Below are positions 39,325 to 53,130 of a stretch of DNA of 64,000 nt, piece by piece. Position 1 is the stretch's first letter. Each line of letters starts with the position of its first letter. Below the pieces are notes generated by a model. It did no database searches, was not told where the DNA came from, and saw only the letters and a program-made list of their open reading frames with translations. The DNA comes from Pithys albifrons albifrons. Lineage: Eukaryota; Chordata; Aves; Passeriformes; Thamnophilidae. The stretch is taken from positions 110,347,727 to 110,411,726 of the forward strand of contig NC_092458.1 in NCBI RefSeq assembly GCF_047495875.1, given 5' to 3'. A program made the position numbers and the translations under genes.

Positions 39325-39419
39325 TCAAAAAATTTAAAAAAAGCAAAAACAGACAAACAAAAAAAAAACCCAAAACAACAAAACCCCCCAGAACATTATG
39401 AACTCTTTTTTTTTTTTTT
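39325..39419 (+). repeat. A-rich tract followed by T-run
   Basis: A-rich sequence with CCC interruptions at 39325-39390 and a T run at 39406-39419, which could form a hairpin in RNA. Low-complexity, no gene. Confidence 0.75.
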
Positions 39420-39931
39420 AATCCTTGCAATAAAAAGAAGTCAATTTGAAGCCCATGATATTTTGATCAAGAATAAAACAGGAGAGATCAAGTGTGGTTT
39501 GTTTATGTTCATATACTATGCTGTCTGAAGATGAACTTGGTTACATCAGCTTGCAGTAAACAAAAACTATGACAAACTGTGATTTCAGTACTGATCTTGA
39601 AAGAAAATGTAGGTGAGTTTGTGGCAAAAGTTGAAGTTAGTCAATCCAGATTCCTAAATTCACACTTTTCCCTGAACAGATTCTTGCTGCCTACATAGAG
39701 CACCTGGCAATCTATCACTTTACTTATCTTAATTGTTTTAATAAAGTTCTTAGGGACATGATATTAGAACAACTGAAGGGTTGTTAGAATAGTTCTTCAG
39801 TTAGTTAACAGGTGTAAATATCTCTCACAAAGGATAACTCTGTTAAAAATAAGTGGGCAATGACGATTTTCACTGATTATTGTAAATAGAGCACTGTGTG
39901 ACATAAAACAGAATTATACACATACATACGC

Positions 39932-39960
39932 AGACACACACACTCTCTCTCTCTCCCTCC
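39932..39960 (+). repeat. (CA)n-(CT)n compound microsatellite
   Basis: About five CA units followed directly by about seven CT units, then a short CCTCC tail. Confidence 0.9.
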
Positions 39961-40620
39961 TGTCTCAGAGCATGACTTTTACTTTTGTGTAGATTACTTT
40001 AGTACAAAAAACCAGAAATATACCCAGAGTTTGGGGAAAAGAGAACAGGCAGCTGGTACTCTGAAGGAACCAGGGGCTGAAAGAAAACAAGTGTGAAGGG
40101 CAGGGTCACACAACATGAATATGGACATTATCATTCATGCAAAGATCAAAAGTGGGCAACTCAAAAGTTCTCTGAACTATCCACATTGATCTATTTTTTT
40201 TACACTGAACTACATAGGTTTTCTCACTGCTGGGAAGCCATTTTACTCCTGAAGAATTGAAGTAACATTCCAAGCTCCTGTTTTAAATTAGAAAAAAAAA
40301 ATTACTTCTGGAATCAAGTGCTAATCCTATTTTTGATAACAGACATTTACTCCACACAGGATAAAAATGTGTGTCCATGTGGGAAATCAAATGTAGAGCA
40401 AATCTTTACTCTTGTGCTAGCATTTCTAGAATTTAGCATATTGCTGGTTTGGAAAAAGGAATTAAGTTGCAAAGCCAAATATTAATCTCAATAAGCACCC
40501 TAAGACATATTATAAATGATACAACATTTTAAACCTGGGATGTCTGTTTCAACCAAATAGTAATTTAAACACTTTTTTCCCATAAAATCAAACACAATAA
40601 AAAAATCCACACACACATAC

Positions 40621-40650
40621 ACAAAACAACAACAACAACAACAACAAACA
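40621..40650 (+). repeat. (CAA)n microsatellite
   Basis: About seven ACA trinucleotide units following a short CACACACATACA stretch. Confidence 0.9.
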
Positions 40651-43600
40651 ACTTTCCAAGAGGAATTTCAAAGGTGTTGCTTTTTAATTATTTTTTCCCT
40701 AGAATTTTCAGAAAATATATCTACTGTTTCTTCATGTAAGATAGAAGTCAAGGTATGTTTTCCTTCCAGCATCATAACCAGCATATCTTGGTTCCACAAC
40801 AAACTAGAGTCCTTATGACAATATGAATATTCAAAATGGCTTGGCAGTGGGAACCTACCCTCTGAAGAAGACATTCCACATCCAAGGTCAGGATTGCAGA
40901 GGAGGAAGCAATAGGATTGTGTGTTTCCTCAGGTTATATAAAAGATAAGAGCACTTAATGTTGTATGCTGCATGATGCATTAAATGTGTCTTGAGAACAC
41001 CTTTCAAAAGGAAGGCGATGAGGGAAAACTTTGTCTTGATCACTGGGGAATCTTAACATTAAAAATGCATCACGGAGTACACTCAGATGTGTAGTTAGCA
41101 GTTTGAAAAGCTCAGCTGCAGCCCAGTTTTGGACAGAGGTACATAAAACCCGAGAATGTTGCCAACTGGGTGAGAAAATCTTTTGCTGGTAAAGAAGCAA
41201 AATCCAGAAATAGTAAAATAATGTCTGGTTTCAAGAAGAATTTTAACAGTGAGAAACCACTTGACAATATGGCCATAAGTCAGACTGGCAGACCAGTTCT
41301 GACTCCAGTTTTTCGTAGACTCAGTCAAAGCAAGGCATCCCATTATCCTCTGTGATCCTTTGATTCATGTACTAGCTCTAGCAGCATACAGAAGTGATGA
41401 TACCATTCTGTGTTGAAAGACACCATTATCTTGTACTTTTATGTGCAGAAAGCTTTAAAAAATAATAATGATGACATACAAAAGCAGTCTGGTATGTCTC
41501 AAAGATATTGATTAAATAATGTAAGTAGAGGAGGAACCATAAGCCACTGAAAAGCTTGTTCCAGCATGGACAATGAGATGGAATTCGTGAAGGATGGAGT
41601 TCAGCTGTTGTAGAGGAACCATTGTAGCAGGTGAAAGGATGATGGGTCAACAGAGTTGAAACAGCTACAAATAAGACAATCCAAGAGGATAACAGAGGTG
41701 CTGAGGCAGAAGCAATTGCCAATAGGAACACCTTGTCTGGTTATTTGGATATCAGTTCTACAGCTTGTGTGTTGTGTCAGTAGACAAAGTCACTTGAGAG
41801 TCAGTCAGCTTGCTGGAGAAGCTAAGTATTACCTATCTTAGTCATTTGTTAGGAGAAAGGGTAAGATGCTGGAGACAATGTGAATGAAAGGAAAAAAAAA
41901 AGAAAAAAAACTAAAAAAACCATGTCAAACTAATAATATTTTCAAGCACACATATGTGACAAGCATCTCTATTTCTTGCTCTACATGCATTGGACTTTTG
42001 GTGATCTGCAGGAGCACTGTGGCAGGAATATCACTCACCTCACCTAAGAAAACTTATCTTTGTGGACTTGACAGCTAAAATTCCTGGCAAAAATATAGCT
42101 TCCAAAAGTTAAACCTCTACAATTAGAACTTTTTTATCAGGATACTATCCCTCAGTGTAAGAATTGCAATGGAGGCTTGAACAGCAAAATGTGGGGAGCA
42201 ATCAACAGGAAGATATGAGGAGACTTTTGTATTGCAAAGAAAGCAATAGAGAGGAAAATGACATGAGAAAAAGGAAATTAGCTACAAGCTTTCATCTGGC
42301 CACTCAGAAAGACTAAGTATACTCCAAAACTGGAAATTTCATTATTGAAACCACCAAGGATACTGATTAGGATGAAAGAAAATGTTATATAATATTGATT
42401 TGTGGACTTATATTAAAAAACAAAACAAAACAAATCCTCCAATAGATTAAAAACCATATAAGAGGACTTTCATTTAACATTTCCTGAAAAGATGAGGCAT
42501 ACATTAGTAATTGAGATGGAGTACACAATGAGATCAAATCAAACTTTTTTTAAAAAATGACCCAACAAATGTCAATTAAAAAACATAGTGGAAGCTTAAC
42601 GACCACCTTTCCTACAGCATTTAGAACAGGAACAAAATACAAAAAACAAAGCACCTTTAGCTTGGCAATATTGCACTAATTCAGAATTACATATTTTGTT
42701 TTTCTAGTACAAGCTGTTTCTTTGTAACTAGTCAAAGAGCAAACAAATATCTGCATACTGTATGTCACTCATCTAATTTGTTATGATTGAAGAATACCTC
42801 ATCAGGAAAGTGAATACGTAAGTAATGAAAACATTGGCTGTCATTGAGGGATTTGAGATAAACAAGCTTGTAATAATGTTCCATCTGATTGCTCAGAGGC
42901 AAATGTGAGCAGGCAAGCTAAAGACACTGCAGAGACTGGGAAGAAAGTAAACTAGAGAGGGGCAGAAGGAAAGATTGTCAAGACATAAAGGGATAATATA
43001 AGAAAGGAACAATTATGATTTCATTTGAATATGTGTTTAGAGTTATATCAAAGTATTCTTCTATGGCAGAATTAAGAATTGAGATTGGTAGGATGGTGTA
43101 TGGGCAGTGAACAGCAGTAATTCTAAGTATACAGTAAATTTGTCATTCTGTAGGCACAGCATTAAATGTTACTGTATATACTCTCTGTTACAATACCTCT
43201 AAAAATGAAGAAAGGGGAACTAACTATGACAGCTGAGAGGTTAAAAAATAAAATAAAAAAACCTGTCAAACTAAAACAAATTTCCACTGTTGGCATACTA
43301 CACTATAAATGTAACAGCTCCTTTAGGGAAAGATAATTTAATATTGTAGCCTAAACAAATTGCTCCCCTGCACAATTAAGGCAGTGCTCATGATCACTTT
43401 ACACAACAACCAGGAAGAATTAAAAATAAACAAATAAAGTTTCTGATTAAACATGGTAATTTGTCCCCAGCTGGGAAGAAGTTTGCAAGCAAAACAATGC
43501 ACAAGTTGTAGAACAGTTAATGTATCCAAAACATATAGACAGTTCAAAAGAGGGTCAGACTATTACAAAAGAATATTGTTTCCCCAGAGGACAAGAGATA

Positions 43601-45011
43601 TGAACGGCACTTCACAGAATACAAAAGATGAAGTACTTTAAAGTACTCAGGGTTCAGATTCTGTGGTCCTAATTCATGGGTATAATCCCGCTGGATTCAA
43701 TCATTGAATGTTCATTCATGCAAAACCCTTGGGCTGGTGGTAGCCCTTTCACTTGGCTGCACAAGGTTTTCCCAGAGCTCAGCCTCATAACTGCACATAG
43801 AAATGAGAATTACATCATTTGCATGAGAAAAGATGTGAAGTTCAAGCTCCAAATGATCCTGTAGCAGTTTCAATAGGTTTGAGGAAGAACACAACAGAAG
43901 GGAAAGCTGTCTGTACCCTTAGAGATACTTCTCACAAAACTGAGTTCGAGGTCTCTACACATAGTTGACTTATGCATAAGTAGAGCAAAATATGACATCT
44001 AAGTGTAATATTCAACAAAAAAAAACCAAGATCCTGTTTCATAGCAGTAACCACTGCAACCTCTGATGTTACTGCTTTGTTTGTAACTTAACTTCAGAAA
44101 AGCAACTAGTAAATCAAGCAGGAAAAGGTCATGCACTTCTAAATTTACAGGTGAAGCATAAAATGATAGAATATTTCAGGGTCTGGTTCTTCTGTCACAT
44201 TAAGAAACTCTGGGGGTTTGCTTGTTTGTTTCTTTTAACCTACAATTTAAATACTAAAGTGGAATCTGCTACTTAGTCCAAGTTTGCTGAGATTATGTAA
44301 TTTCTTCACCTGCCTTTCCTACTCCAAGTAGGACATCCCTATCCATTACGGTAGATCTACCAATCTTTAACTTCTGAGAATTATGAGAAATGGCCTTTTC
44401 AGGAGAAATTAAATACTCACTGTAATTTCTTGTATAACATCCATTTATCAAGTAAGTTTCCAAGCACAAAGTAACAGCATTGACCTCATTCTTATTCCTT
44501 CACCACTTGTACTCTTGCCCATTCTAAGTCACTGGTTCACTAAAAGGTTAAGTACACCATGAAAAGTGAAAGAGCTACAGCAGAAAGAAAGGAGGGTATC
44601 CCTGACCAGGGTCAGCTTATAGTCACTTTGGGAGATATAAACTGAATTCTCTTCAGGTAGATAAAGTAATTGAACTCTGTTTCCCAAACCTTGTGTTGGC
44701 CCTTTTAAAGCACAGGTTGGATAAACAAGAAGCATCGGTCAAGCCCAGATTTTGGGAAGTGAGAAAGATGAAGGGATGCTTTGCTACCTTTCCAACAGAA
44801 CCCATCTGTGCAATATAACCTGACTGTACAACCCTTCCAAGAAGGATCATGGCTGCTGAGCCTTTTTTCTGAAATCAAGACATGAACTCTTGCTTCAATT
44901 TTGAATGAGCTACCTTAGAGTTTTTGCTACAAAGTTTAGGCAGAATATTTTCTCTCTAGCCACTGCGCATAAGAGCTCTGTGATAATCTTGAAAATTGTA
45001 AGCTGTTTTCC

Positions 45012-45045
45012 TATAATAAAATAAAATAAAAAAAAGAAAAAAAAG
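45012..45045 (+). repeat. (AAAAT)n / A-rich tract
   Basis: Several ATAAA/AAAAT units grading into A runs split by single G residues. Low complexity. Confidence 0.8.
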
Positions 45046-46637
45046 AAGTATCACATTTTAGGGGACTTTTCAGGAATTTGGGGAGACTATTAATTCCAGA
45101 GTGGTACATTTTACTAGAGGATAAGCAGCTTAAAGTCAGGGTGTTTTAGATTCAGCTTTTAGTTTAGATTGCCTGACATCTACAACTGATAGGCTGGACA
45201 GAGGTGAGCAGGATTTGGCTGAGTTAGGGACCTCAGCAGGAGATGAAGCCAAGCTCTTGTCAGCTCCCAGTGCACATATCAAAGATCACGTCATCTTTTA
45301 GTGCAGACACTTGGAACACATGCACTGCCAGCCCAAGCTTGCTGCTGTACATCAGTCCATGCTTTATGGACCTGTTGCTGATGCCAGCAGACAAGTTGTT
45401 AGAGGTTTTTCCTTTAACTGATGTGAAGTGCTGGAATGCTCAATTCGAAAAGCAGGAGACTTGAAATCAAGCTGTTTGAAAACCCTGTCTTAACTGCATT
45501 CAAGCAGTGGCTACTGTGGTTGTACAATGCTGTTGCATGGTCACAGGGCACATGCTTTAACAAATGCTCAGGTGGTTAGATACCAGGGTACTTAAACCCC
45601 CTTGTGGTCTTGTGCCAACAGAGAAAACCTCAGTGAAAAAGAAAGATGGGTTGGTGAAAGAAATAATTCATGTTTACATGACACATGATTAACTATTTTT
45701 TTGTTATAGGAAGTTGAGAGATGATAATTTGCACTAATAGTCTATTCTGCAGAGTAGTTTGGGCAGAATGCTGTGGGAAACATTTCTGTATCAACTTTAC
45801 CCCTAAGTCTCACGTTACAGAAGATGGAGGATGCATCAATTTCTAAATTTTTTTCCACTACATGATCCAAGTTTTCTTTCTTGATGATGCAAATTAGACA
45901 CCTAAAGAAATCACATAATTTCAATCAAAAAAGAAGCGTTTCTGAAGATTCCCCTGTGGATTAGCATACGGATTTGAACAAGGTATTACATCTGTATTTT
46001 TCCTTAAGAATTTGCTGTTTGCTAGCTCAAAGCATAGCTAAAAATCTGCTGTGCTGGCACAGTCAAAGCTAGTGATACAGCCAAACTACCTAGAATAATT
46101 TGACTCAAACTTTGTTATTGGGAGAGAGATCAATTACCTTATGCAACAAAGAACACAGAAAAATCTTTGGTATTATATTACAATTATAAAATATTTTATT
46201 TTTCTGTCATCTTCTGTCACTGCATTTTGAATAATTTCTCTTTGGTTCATTGGGTCTATTCCTTTTGAATTATTACACTATTTTCTTAAAGTATCCCTGA
46301 AATTAGTGACTGGATCTGTAGAACATAACAGTAAGGTCTTTAATATAATTTAAAACCATACCAGTATTTAGATGGAGTTCTCTTTAATTTTCTACTTGAG
46401 CCTAACATTTAATCTCATTCTACCTCTTAAATTTAATTTTAAATCACAATGATCTTTCATAATGATAAGCTGGGGGAATCCATCCTTCTCTGCATGTAGT
46501 AGGTTTCATCATCAGTTAGAGTTAAGCAGTAAAAGGTTTTCCTTAGGTGAAGATGAAAACATTTTTAAAACAGAAAACCTGAACTAAAAATAACAATAAA
46601 GACAATGACTTTTGATGCCAAAATGCCATCCTAAATG

Positions 46638-46653
46638 AAAAAAAAAAAAAAAA
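46638..46653 (+). repeat. Poly(A) run, 16 A
   Basis: Uninterrupted homopolymer; no retrocopy recognised upstream. Confidence 0.85.
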
Positions 46654-49600
46654 GAAGCCAACACATTTCAACTCACTGAGAAAGGAGAACAGAAACATGG
46701 TACACAACCCTCACTTGGAGAAACTCTTTTCAAACAAAGGTCATATTTGCCTAATTCAAAACATATGCAAATTTGAAGCTATTCACCAAATGGTAGACTC
46801 TTTTCTTTTTAGAAACATATCTTGTTTACGTCATTATAGAAGAAATAGCTTACAGAAAAATTGGTATGATGGATCATCACAGCTGTTCAGTTCAAAATAG
46901 AAGTCTAACACATGCCCACTGAACCACCTTCTGCCTCATCCTTCTCCTGATATCATTCACAGAACACAGTATTTTTATACAGCAAACATTAAAATCTTAC
47001 ATCGAAAGAATATAAATTATAACTCCCAAATACCATTTTTAGTAGCATTTTTATTTTGTTTCATCCCCTTTCATAACAGATACCTTTACTGTGTCTAGTT
47101 TTCCCTTTACACTAAGGTAATCTGAAGTCCAATATCAGTGGAACAGATCATGACAAAAGTCTGTTTTTAATATGACTGGAACATTGAAGAATGACAATTT
47201 TTCACAGTAAAAAAATTACATTTTGTTTTCATGTTTTCCCTCTTAAAATCATATTTCTGGTTATTTATTTTTAAAGGAAGAACTTTGATGCCATTATATT
47301 TTCTTGGATGCTTATAGGAAACAACAAGCTGGAACCAATCAAACACATTCAAACTGGTGTTGTTGGACTAAAGAAAAAAGTCCACAAATAATTTGGATAA
47401 GATAGAGAACTTTTCAGAGTCCAACATTAACCAGCCAGGAAGAAACCTCTCTGTGTATGGACCTTATTCTGATGTGCTGAACCCACTGGGAGTGCAAAAT
47501 TTCCTTGTTTGCAGAATACTGGTCATTTCAAGCTGTATGAGCACAGTATCTCTTGCAGTCCTATCTCTCAGTCAAGCTTCTAGTAAACTCACCTTATGAG
47601 GTTACATCTTTTATTTTCGTTTACTGTCCTCAAGCAGATAACACAATGGTATTGCTGGAGGAGTGTCACAGGTGCCAGGTGGCAGCTCAGGAGTTATAGA
47701 GTAGTTTGGATACGAGAAGGTCACCGGAATTAATTGATATATGAAATTGGATCTGTACATCTGAGGTTTACCTTTGATGTACATGTGCTTTCTGATTAAT
47801 CATCATCTTGAGTGATTACTGCTGAAGGAAAACTTAAAACAAGAATTTTCAAACATGTGATATTTGCTTCATTTGGAAATATTCATTCCAGTAACCCTGT
47901 TTTCTAGGATGCTTGGAGGGGAAAATGACATTCAAGGTGCACAAATAATTAAAGTGACTCCAGTTAAAACTTTAGTGAGTGATTTTAGAGCATTATTAGC
48001 ATTTATTCAACTAGAAAGTGAAGTCTAATTTCCATACAAAAGACTTTCAGACTAAATAATTAAACATGAAAGTTAATACTATAAAAGATGATGCATAGTT
48101 GTTTTTTTTAATTAAAAGAGCATTGTGTAATCAAAGTTGAATTCCTTCTTTTGGTCAAAGAAAGTTTTCAATTGTTTAATATCAGCATAATTCTACATTT
48201 GTGTGATGATTATTTCAAAATTATTATCTTCTATGGGAAAACAATAGTTGAATATTGTTATCATTAGTGGCTCTGTACATAAATAATGTTTTAGAAAAAG
48301 GAAAAAAAGTAAAATCAAATTTACTATACAATTTCACTTATACACATGTATTACAAAATAAAATTAAGATTCTACAGTGTAAATGATTACTGTGCTACAA
48401 AACATTAGTCAGAAAACTAGAATATCTAGAACTGCAGTTTCCTTAATCACACTAAAGGACCACATAATTTCATGAACCCATCATTTCCCCTTTTTTATTT
48501 TTCCAAAACTTTTTGGGTTTTTTGCTGACCAGGAGGTTGAATTTTACCTTTTATCACCTCCTGTATAAGAGATACTAATTACTCAGTAGTGAATACTCAC
48601 AGCTAAATGATGAACAATATGTAGTTCAAAAACCAATAGTGAAATGCTTTCAGACCCATAAATAAAACCAAATTATGTTCAAAATATCAAAGGAAACTTA
48701 AGCACTAGATTTATAAAAAAGAACATCACTTAGGTCTTAGAAATCTCTATTTTATTCAAGAAAACCTCACCATTCCAAACATTTACTTTGTTTTCTCATG
48801 CCTCTGTGTGTGTGCACTGTCTGCTTCCCCCATTTCCATCACACATTTTTGGAAAAGCGATGTTGAATTTTCTTTATGAGGGTGAAAGGATTGAAAAGAA
48901 TAAAAAAAAAGAGCATGTCACAACAGGTTGACAGCAAGTACTTCACAAGAAGCAATTACTAAGTAGGTGTTAGTCACAGTTGCAGGATATGTTTATTCTC
49001 TGGTTTTTATAGGGAAGAGGTTCACACAAAAAGCTACTGCAACAAGCTGAACAAAGAGATGGTTAATGGCCCTTGAAATAGTAACATTATTCACCATCTA
49101 GATGGAAGTGCAGCTGCACAACTAGCATGGTATTATAACTGCTCTAGGACCCTTGCACATTAAGTTTTTATTCTTTACCTTGCTAAGCTAGCTCACCATT
49201 TAGAGGTTTTCAATTTAATTATAAATCTAGGTTAAACTTCTAGCTATGGATTTTGACCAAACTTCTCCTAATACTTTTTCAGCCCTCCCTGCAGGACAGT
49301 GAGGATTTTCTTACAGAAGTCCACTGTCTACAATCCCAGATCACCATGGTTTTATCCAGTCCTTAGGTACATTTCCTTACATCTTGTACTCTTTACTCTT
49401 TTTAAATAGATATAAGGCGGTAAAAGCAAAAAATGGCTATCAAAAGTACAGTTTGAGAAAGGTTCTGCTTTGCCAACAAGAACCTCCCTCCCCAGTGACA
49501 TGACTGTCAATGCATGATGATGAAGTCCTAACCTTGTGGCTCAGGGTTAACTTAAGCCTGGTCTTGGTTTGACCCTGGTATTAGTATAGATTTCCCCTTT

Positions 49601-50152
49601 GACTATGAAGTAGGAAAAATAAGAAGAGCAATTGCTCAAGAAATTATATTTGAATATCTTGATTCCATCCCTCCCACAACAGTGACATCAATTTCTTGAT
49701 CCATAAAGCTAGTCCAATTATTTCCAAATATACTTCACTAACTGAACATCCTATTATGAATATAAAGAATAAGTATTTATATTTTTTCCCCGAACAGTCC
49801 TTGACAAGTCACCTTTCTTTCTCACCTCCTAAAAAGCTTCTGGCAGCTCAGAGTCTTAAAGACTACTGATTTTCAGAGTTATTCCTTGTGTACTTGTAAG
49901 GGTTGTCAGAAGACGATTTTGACCCTTGCTATCCCATTAAACATAATTAGTCAATTCTGAGCAGCAGCAGCTATAGGTTATCTGTTTTTCAACCCCTTGC
50001 ATGCCTGGCATTATATGAGATTCACCCATAACATTCAGACTGTCATTTTATATGTCATTATACTTTACTCACACTAGTACTGCCTTAAAAATATTATGGA
50101 ATTAAAGTCCGTGACTAGAAAGCAATGTTACTCTGGAAGATTTTGGGAAAAC

Positions 50153-50202
50153 AAAACAAGCAAAAAAACCTAAAACCAAAAACCACCCCACCCTAAAAAA
50201 CT
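50153..50202 (+). repeat. A/C-rich low-complexity tract
   Basis: AAAACAAAACAAGC-like sequence passing into ACCACCCC runs. No gene content. Confidence 0.7.
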
Positions 50203-52519
50203 CATAGCTTCCCCTTTCTCCTCAAAGAGTTTGAAGCCTATTGTCAAGTTTGCATCCTGCTGCAACAGATATTTATTTTATCCTATTGCAATTTCATGCG
50301 AAATGCACAAATAGAACTAGAACCCAAGAGCTCTCTCCTATCTCGGGCGATTGTGAAACTGGACTATTGTCCCCTGTGAACTGTTTTGTGGGCAAACTAA
50401 AGCTGAAGTACATGGTAGGAAGTGGGATGGCATGAAGCCTGATACTGAAGGATGATACCTTCCTTCCAGCATGGCCAGTAACTTGTTTTGGAAACTCACT
50501 GCATGAGAGAGATTAAGTTTGAATTCCCTCAAGAAGAGGAAAATCTTGTCCTCTGACATTCAGCTCTAATTTCCAGGCAACGATATACACAGAGAAAAGG
50601 TAAACAGTAAACTTCTTAATCCTGATCCTGTGTTAGGTGCATAAATTGATTTTTGAAAAGTTATTTGACAGCATATTTTGAGCTTTGGGTATATTTGTGA
50701 AGTCTGAGAAATATGCAGATCTAGCACTGGGCTGCTTAAACTCTATCAAGTTGCTTAGGAAAGCAGCTGGAGTTTTCACGGTGTGACAGCTAAAAAAGAA
50801 CTTACCAGTTAAATATGCATATACACATACAACATATTTCTATAGAAAATAAGAAAACCACAAGGCTCTATTTACTCTGAGTTTCAGTCCTTCTCTATTC
50901 AGTTCGAGGTCTGTGAAAAGGATATGGCAGTTTGTTTTTTCAAGTTGCAAATACACATACACTAATATATAGTATACTATCTGTACCTATTCTTCCAGGA
51001 GCTGGCAGCAATATGGGTTAGGTTCAAATTTTAGGTGCCCCTAACAAAGACATAAAAAATTCTAGGTGATCAGTGAGCTAAAGTTCACATTTAAATAGCA
51101 AATCCAAGTTGCTTACACAATAGTATTGCATCAAAGGGCGTAAAAGAGAGAAAAAAGGAGAACACGAAGGAAAATACGCACTGGCCCTTATACTTTAGAA
51201 AAGGGTTTTCACTGAACTGTGCATGATGAAGTCCTAATTAGCAACTGCTCAGCTGGTCAGCTGTTTCCCACTTCCTTGTGCCTGAGGTTTCACCCTCCAC
51301 TTCTACTGCCTCAGCCATTGAGTTCTATTCATCTCTTGTATCTCTTCTGCCCACCTGTTCCAAATTCATTCACTGTCTAGGTAACTGCAATACTTTGGTA
51401 GCAGCCTCTCTTCTTCAGTTATTTCTGATTTTACAAGAAACACACATAGCATTGAAGAAAAGTTTTTACCTTAAAAAAACCCCAACAACAAAACTTTAAC
51501 CAGAGTGTTTTATTTCATTCTATGATGCCTGTGCTTCCAAAGTGTAATACATTAGTGACTAACAAATCTAGAAATGATTATGGGAGAAACCCCTTCAGAA
51601 ATTGCTCACAAGTAATGTAATTGTGAAATACCTCTTGCATTTTGTGGCAGAGAAATTTTTGTAACAAAGCATGAAAAAATATGTAAGCATAAATATTTCA
51701 AGATTACTTTCTGGTCTCCTTTGTCCCTCATCCCTTCTTATCCATTACATATCAGCAGAATTTATCTCTTTTTTTAGGGATTTTACCTCTCTCTAGATGT
51801 TACTTAACTCCAAGGTGTCAGCCACTGGACCGAAAAAAATAGGTTTAGTACTTTCTGAACTATTTTAAATATATGGCTAGCAACTGATTAAGTCTTCCTA
51901 ATTTCCTGTAAAGAATGTAACTAAGATAAAACCTGGAACAATTTTTTGCTAATAGACAACAGCATTTGATCAATTTATAAGAAAACAGATTCCAATGGCA
52001 AGATCATACAAGGTTTTTTCCCTTACTCAGGTTTTTTTCTTTATTGTGTTCCAACAGATAAGTTGTTATGCATTTTTCAGCTTGATCTGAAAAATCCAGA
52101 ATATTTTCCACAACTGAATTTAAGGCAAATGAGATTCCAGATTGAATGTTTTGCTGAAATCAATGAAAACCACACCAACCATTTTGCCTTTCAGAATCAC
52201 TTAGTTTGTATCATTAGCAATCCTTAAAAGAATGGATTTTGTGTAGCACATTGGCTGTGATCCATATAATGGAAGAATAGGAAGAGAAAACAGCTCTCTA
52301 TTTAAGAATGCATTAAATTGATTGCAGCCAAGTTCCTTGATCTTTTAGGCATAGGGCTGCAATTATAAAAAATTAAATTAGCTAATTAATACATTCCTAG
52401 TTTAAATTATGCCCTTCCATAAAGCAGTTGAGACCTTATGGAAGGCAGATGAGTGTTCTCTGTACTCATGGTTTTGAAGCCAAACAACTTCTGGAACAAA
52501 GAAAGAGTAAAATCTTGTA

Positions 52520-52552
52520 ATGAAGCACTGATGAAGCACTAATGAAGCACTG
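52520..52552 (+). repeat. 11-bp tandem repeat, three copies
   Basis: Three adjacent copies of ATGAAGCACTG, the middle one ending in A instead of G. It lies just outside the GC-richer segment that follows. Confidence 0.9.
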
Positions 52553-52564
52553 ATATCAACACTG

Positions 52565-53130
52565 AGAAAGACTGAGAACTGACTTAGGGGGGCCAAGCCT
52601 GTAGCAAGAAGAAGAGGCAAGGGGGCTGTCTGTAGTAATGACGTGCTTTATTTGGAGAAGCAATTGAATGAACGTTATTTTGCCTCTTAGGCAGTGAAAA
52701 TCTAGTACTGTGTTGAGACCAAACTTTCAGAATTTGCATCATTCCTTCAGGGTGCTCTCTCATCAGGAACAGTAGGTTAGAAATGGTGCTGTCAGGGTGC
52801 ACAAGGTGCTGCACCCACCCAGTACTACAGTGTCCCCACTGGGGGTAATGGGAGGACCAGGACAGGAGGGCAACATTGTGATGCCAAACAGACCAGCCAC
52901 AGCTTTCCAGGCCAGAAGGACACACCATGTTTCCTGTTGATCACAGAGGGACACAAGGTCTGCTTTTCCTTCCCCACTTGCATTTTCTCTGCGGCACCAT
53001 CTGACAGGATGGAAGAGCTGGATTCTCAGATTGTTCTGACCTCTTTGCATTGCTCTGCCTCATGTGCTGCACATGACAGTGATAGAAACACCACGTGCTC
53101 TGTGTGAGATGTGGCAGATCTGGTCTTTAC
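52565..53130 (-). other. GC-richer segment, possible decayed LTR or retroelement
   Basis: This block stands out from the surrounding AT-rich DNA and has long minus-strand open frames (52584-52928, 52763-53050) that resemble no protein I know. On the minus strand an AATAAA polyadenylation-type signal occurs at 52652-52647, followed by a pyrimidine-rich stretch, an arrangement compatible with the end of an LTR or a 3'-terminal retrocopy. No termini, target-site duplication or viral genes were found. It may equally be unique sequence. Confidence 0.2.

Noticed and set aside
39685..39788. Open frame after the acceptor TTTTCCCTGAACAG, about 34 codons
   Set aside because: Only weak donors (GTTCTT, GTTGTT) are available. 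Could be revisited with RNA data.
43453..43641. 62-codon plus-strand ORF with a fair acceptor (TTTGTCCCCAG)
   Set aside because: No adequate donor follows, and the frame simply runs to a stop at 43639-43641. Not counted as an exon.
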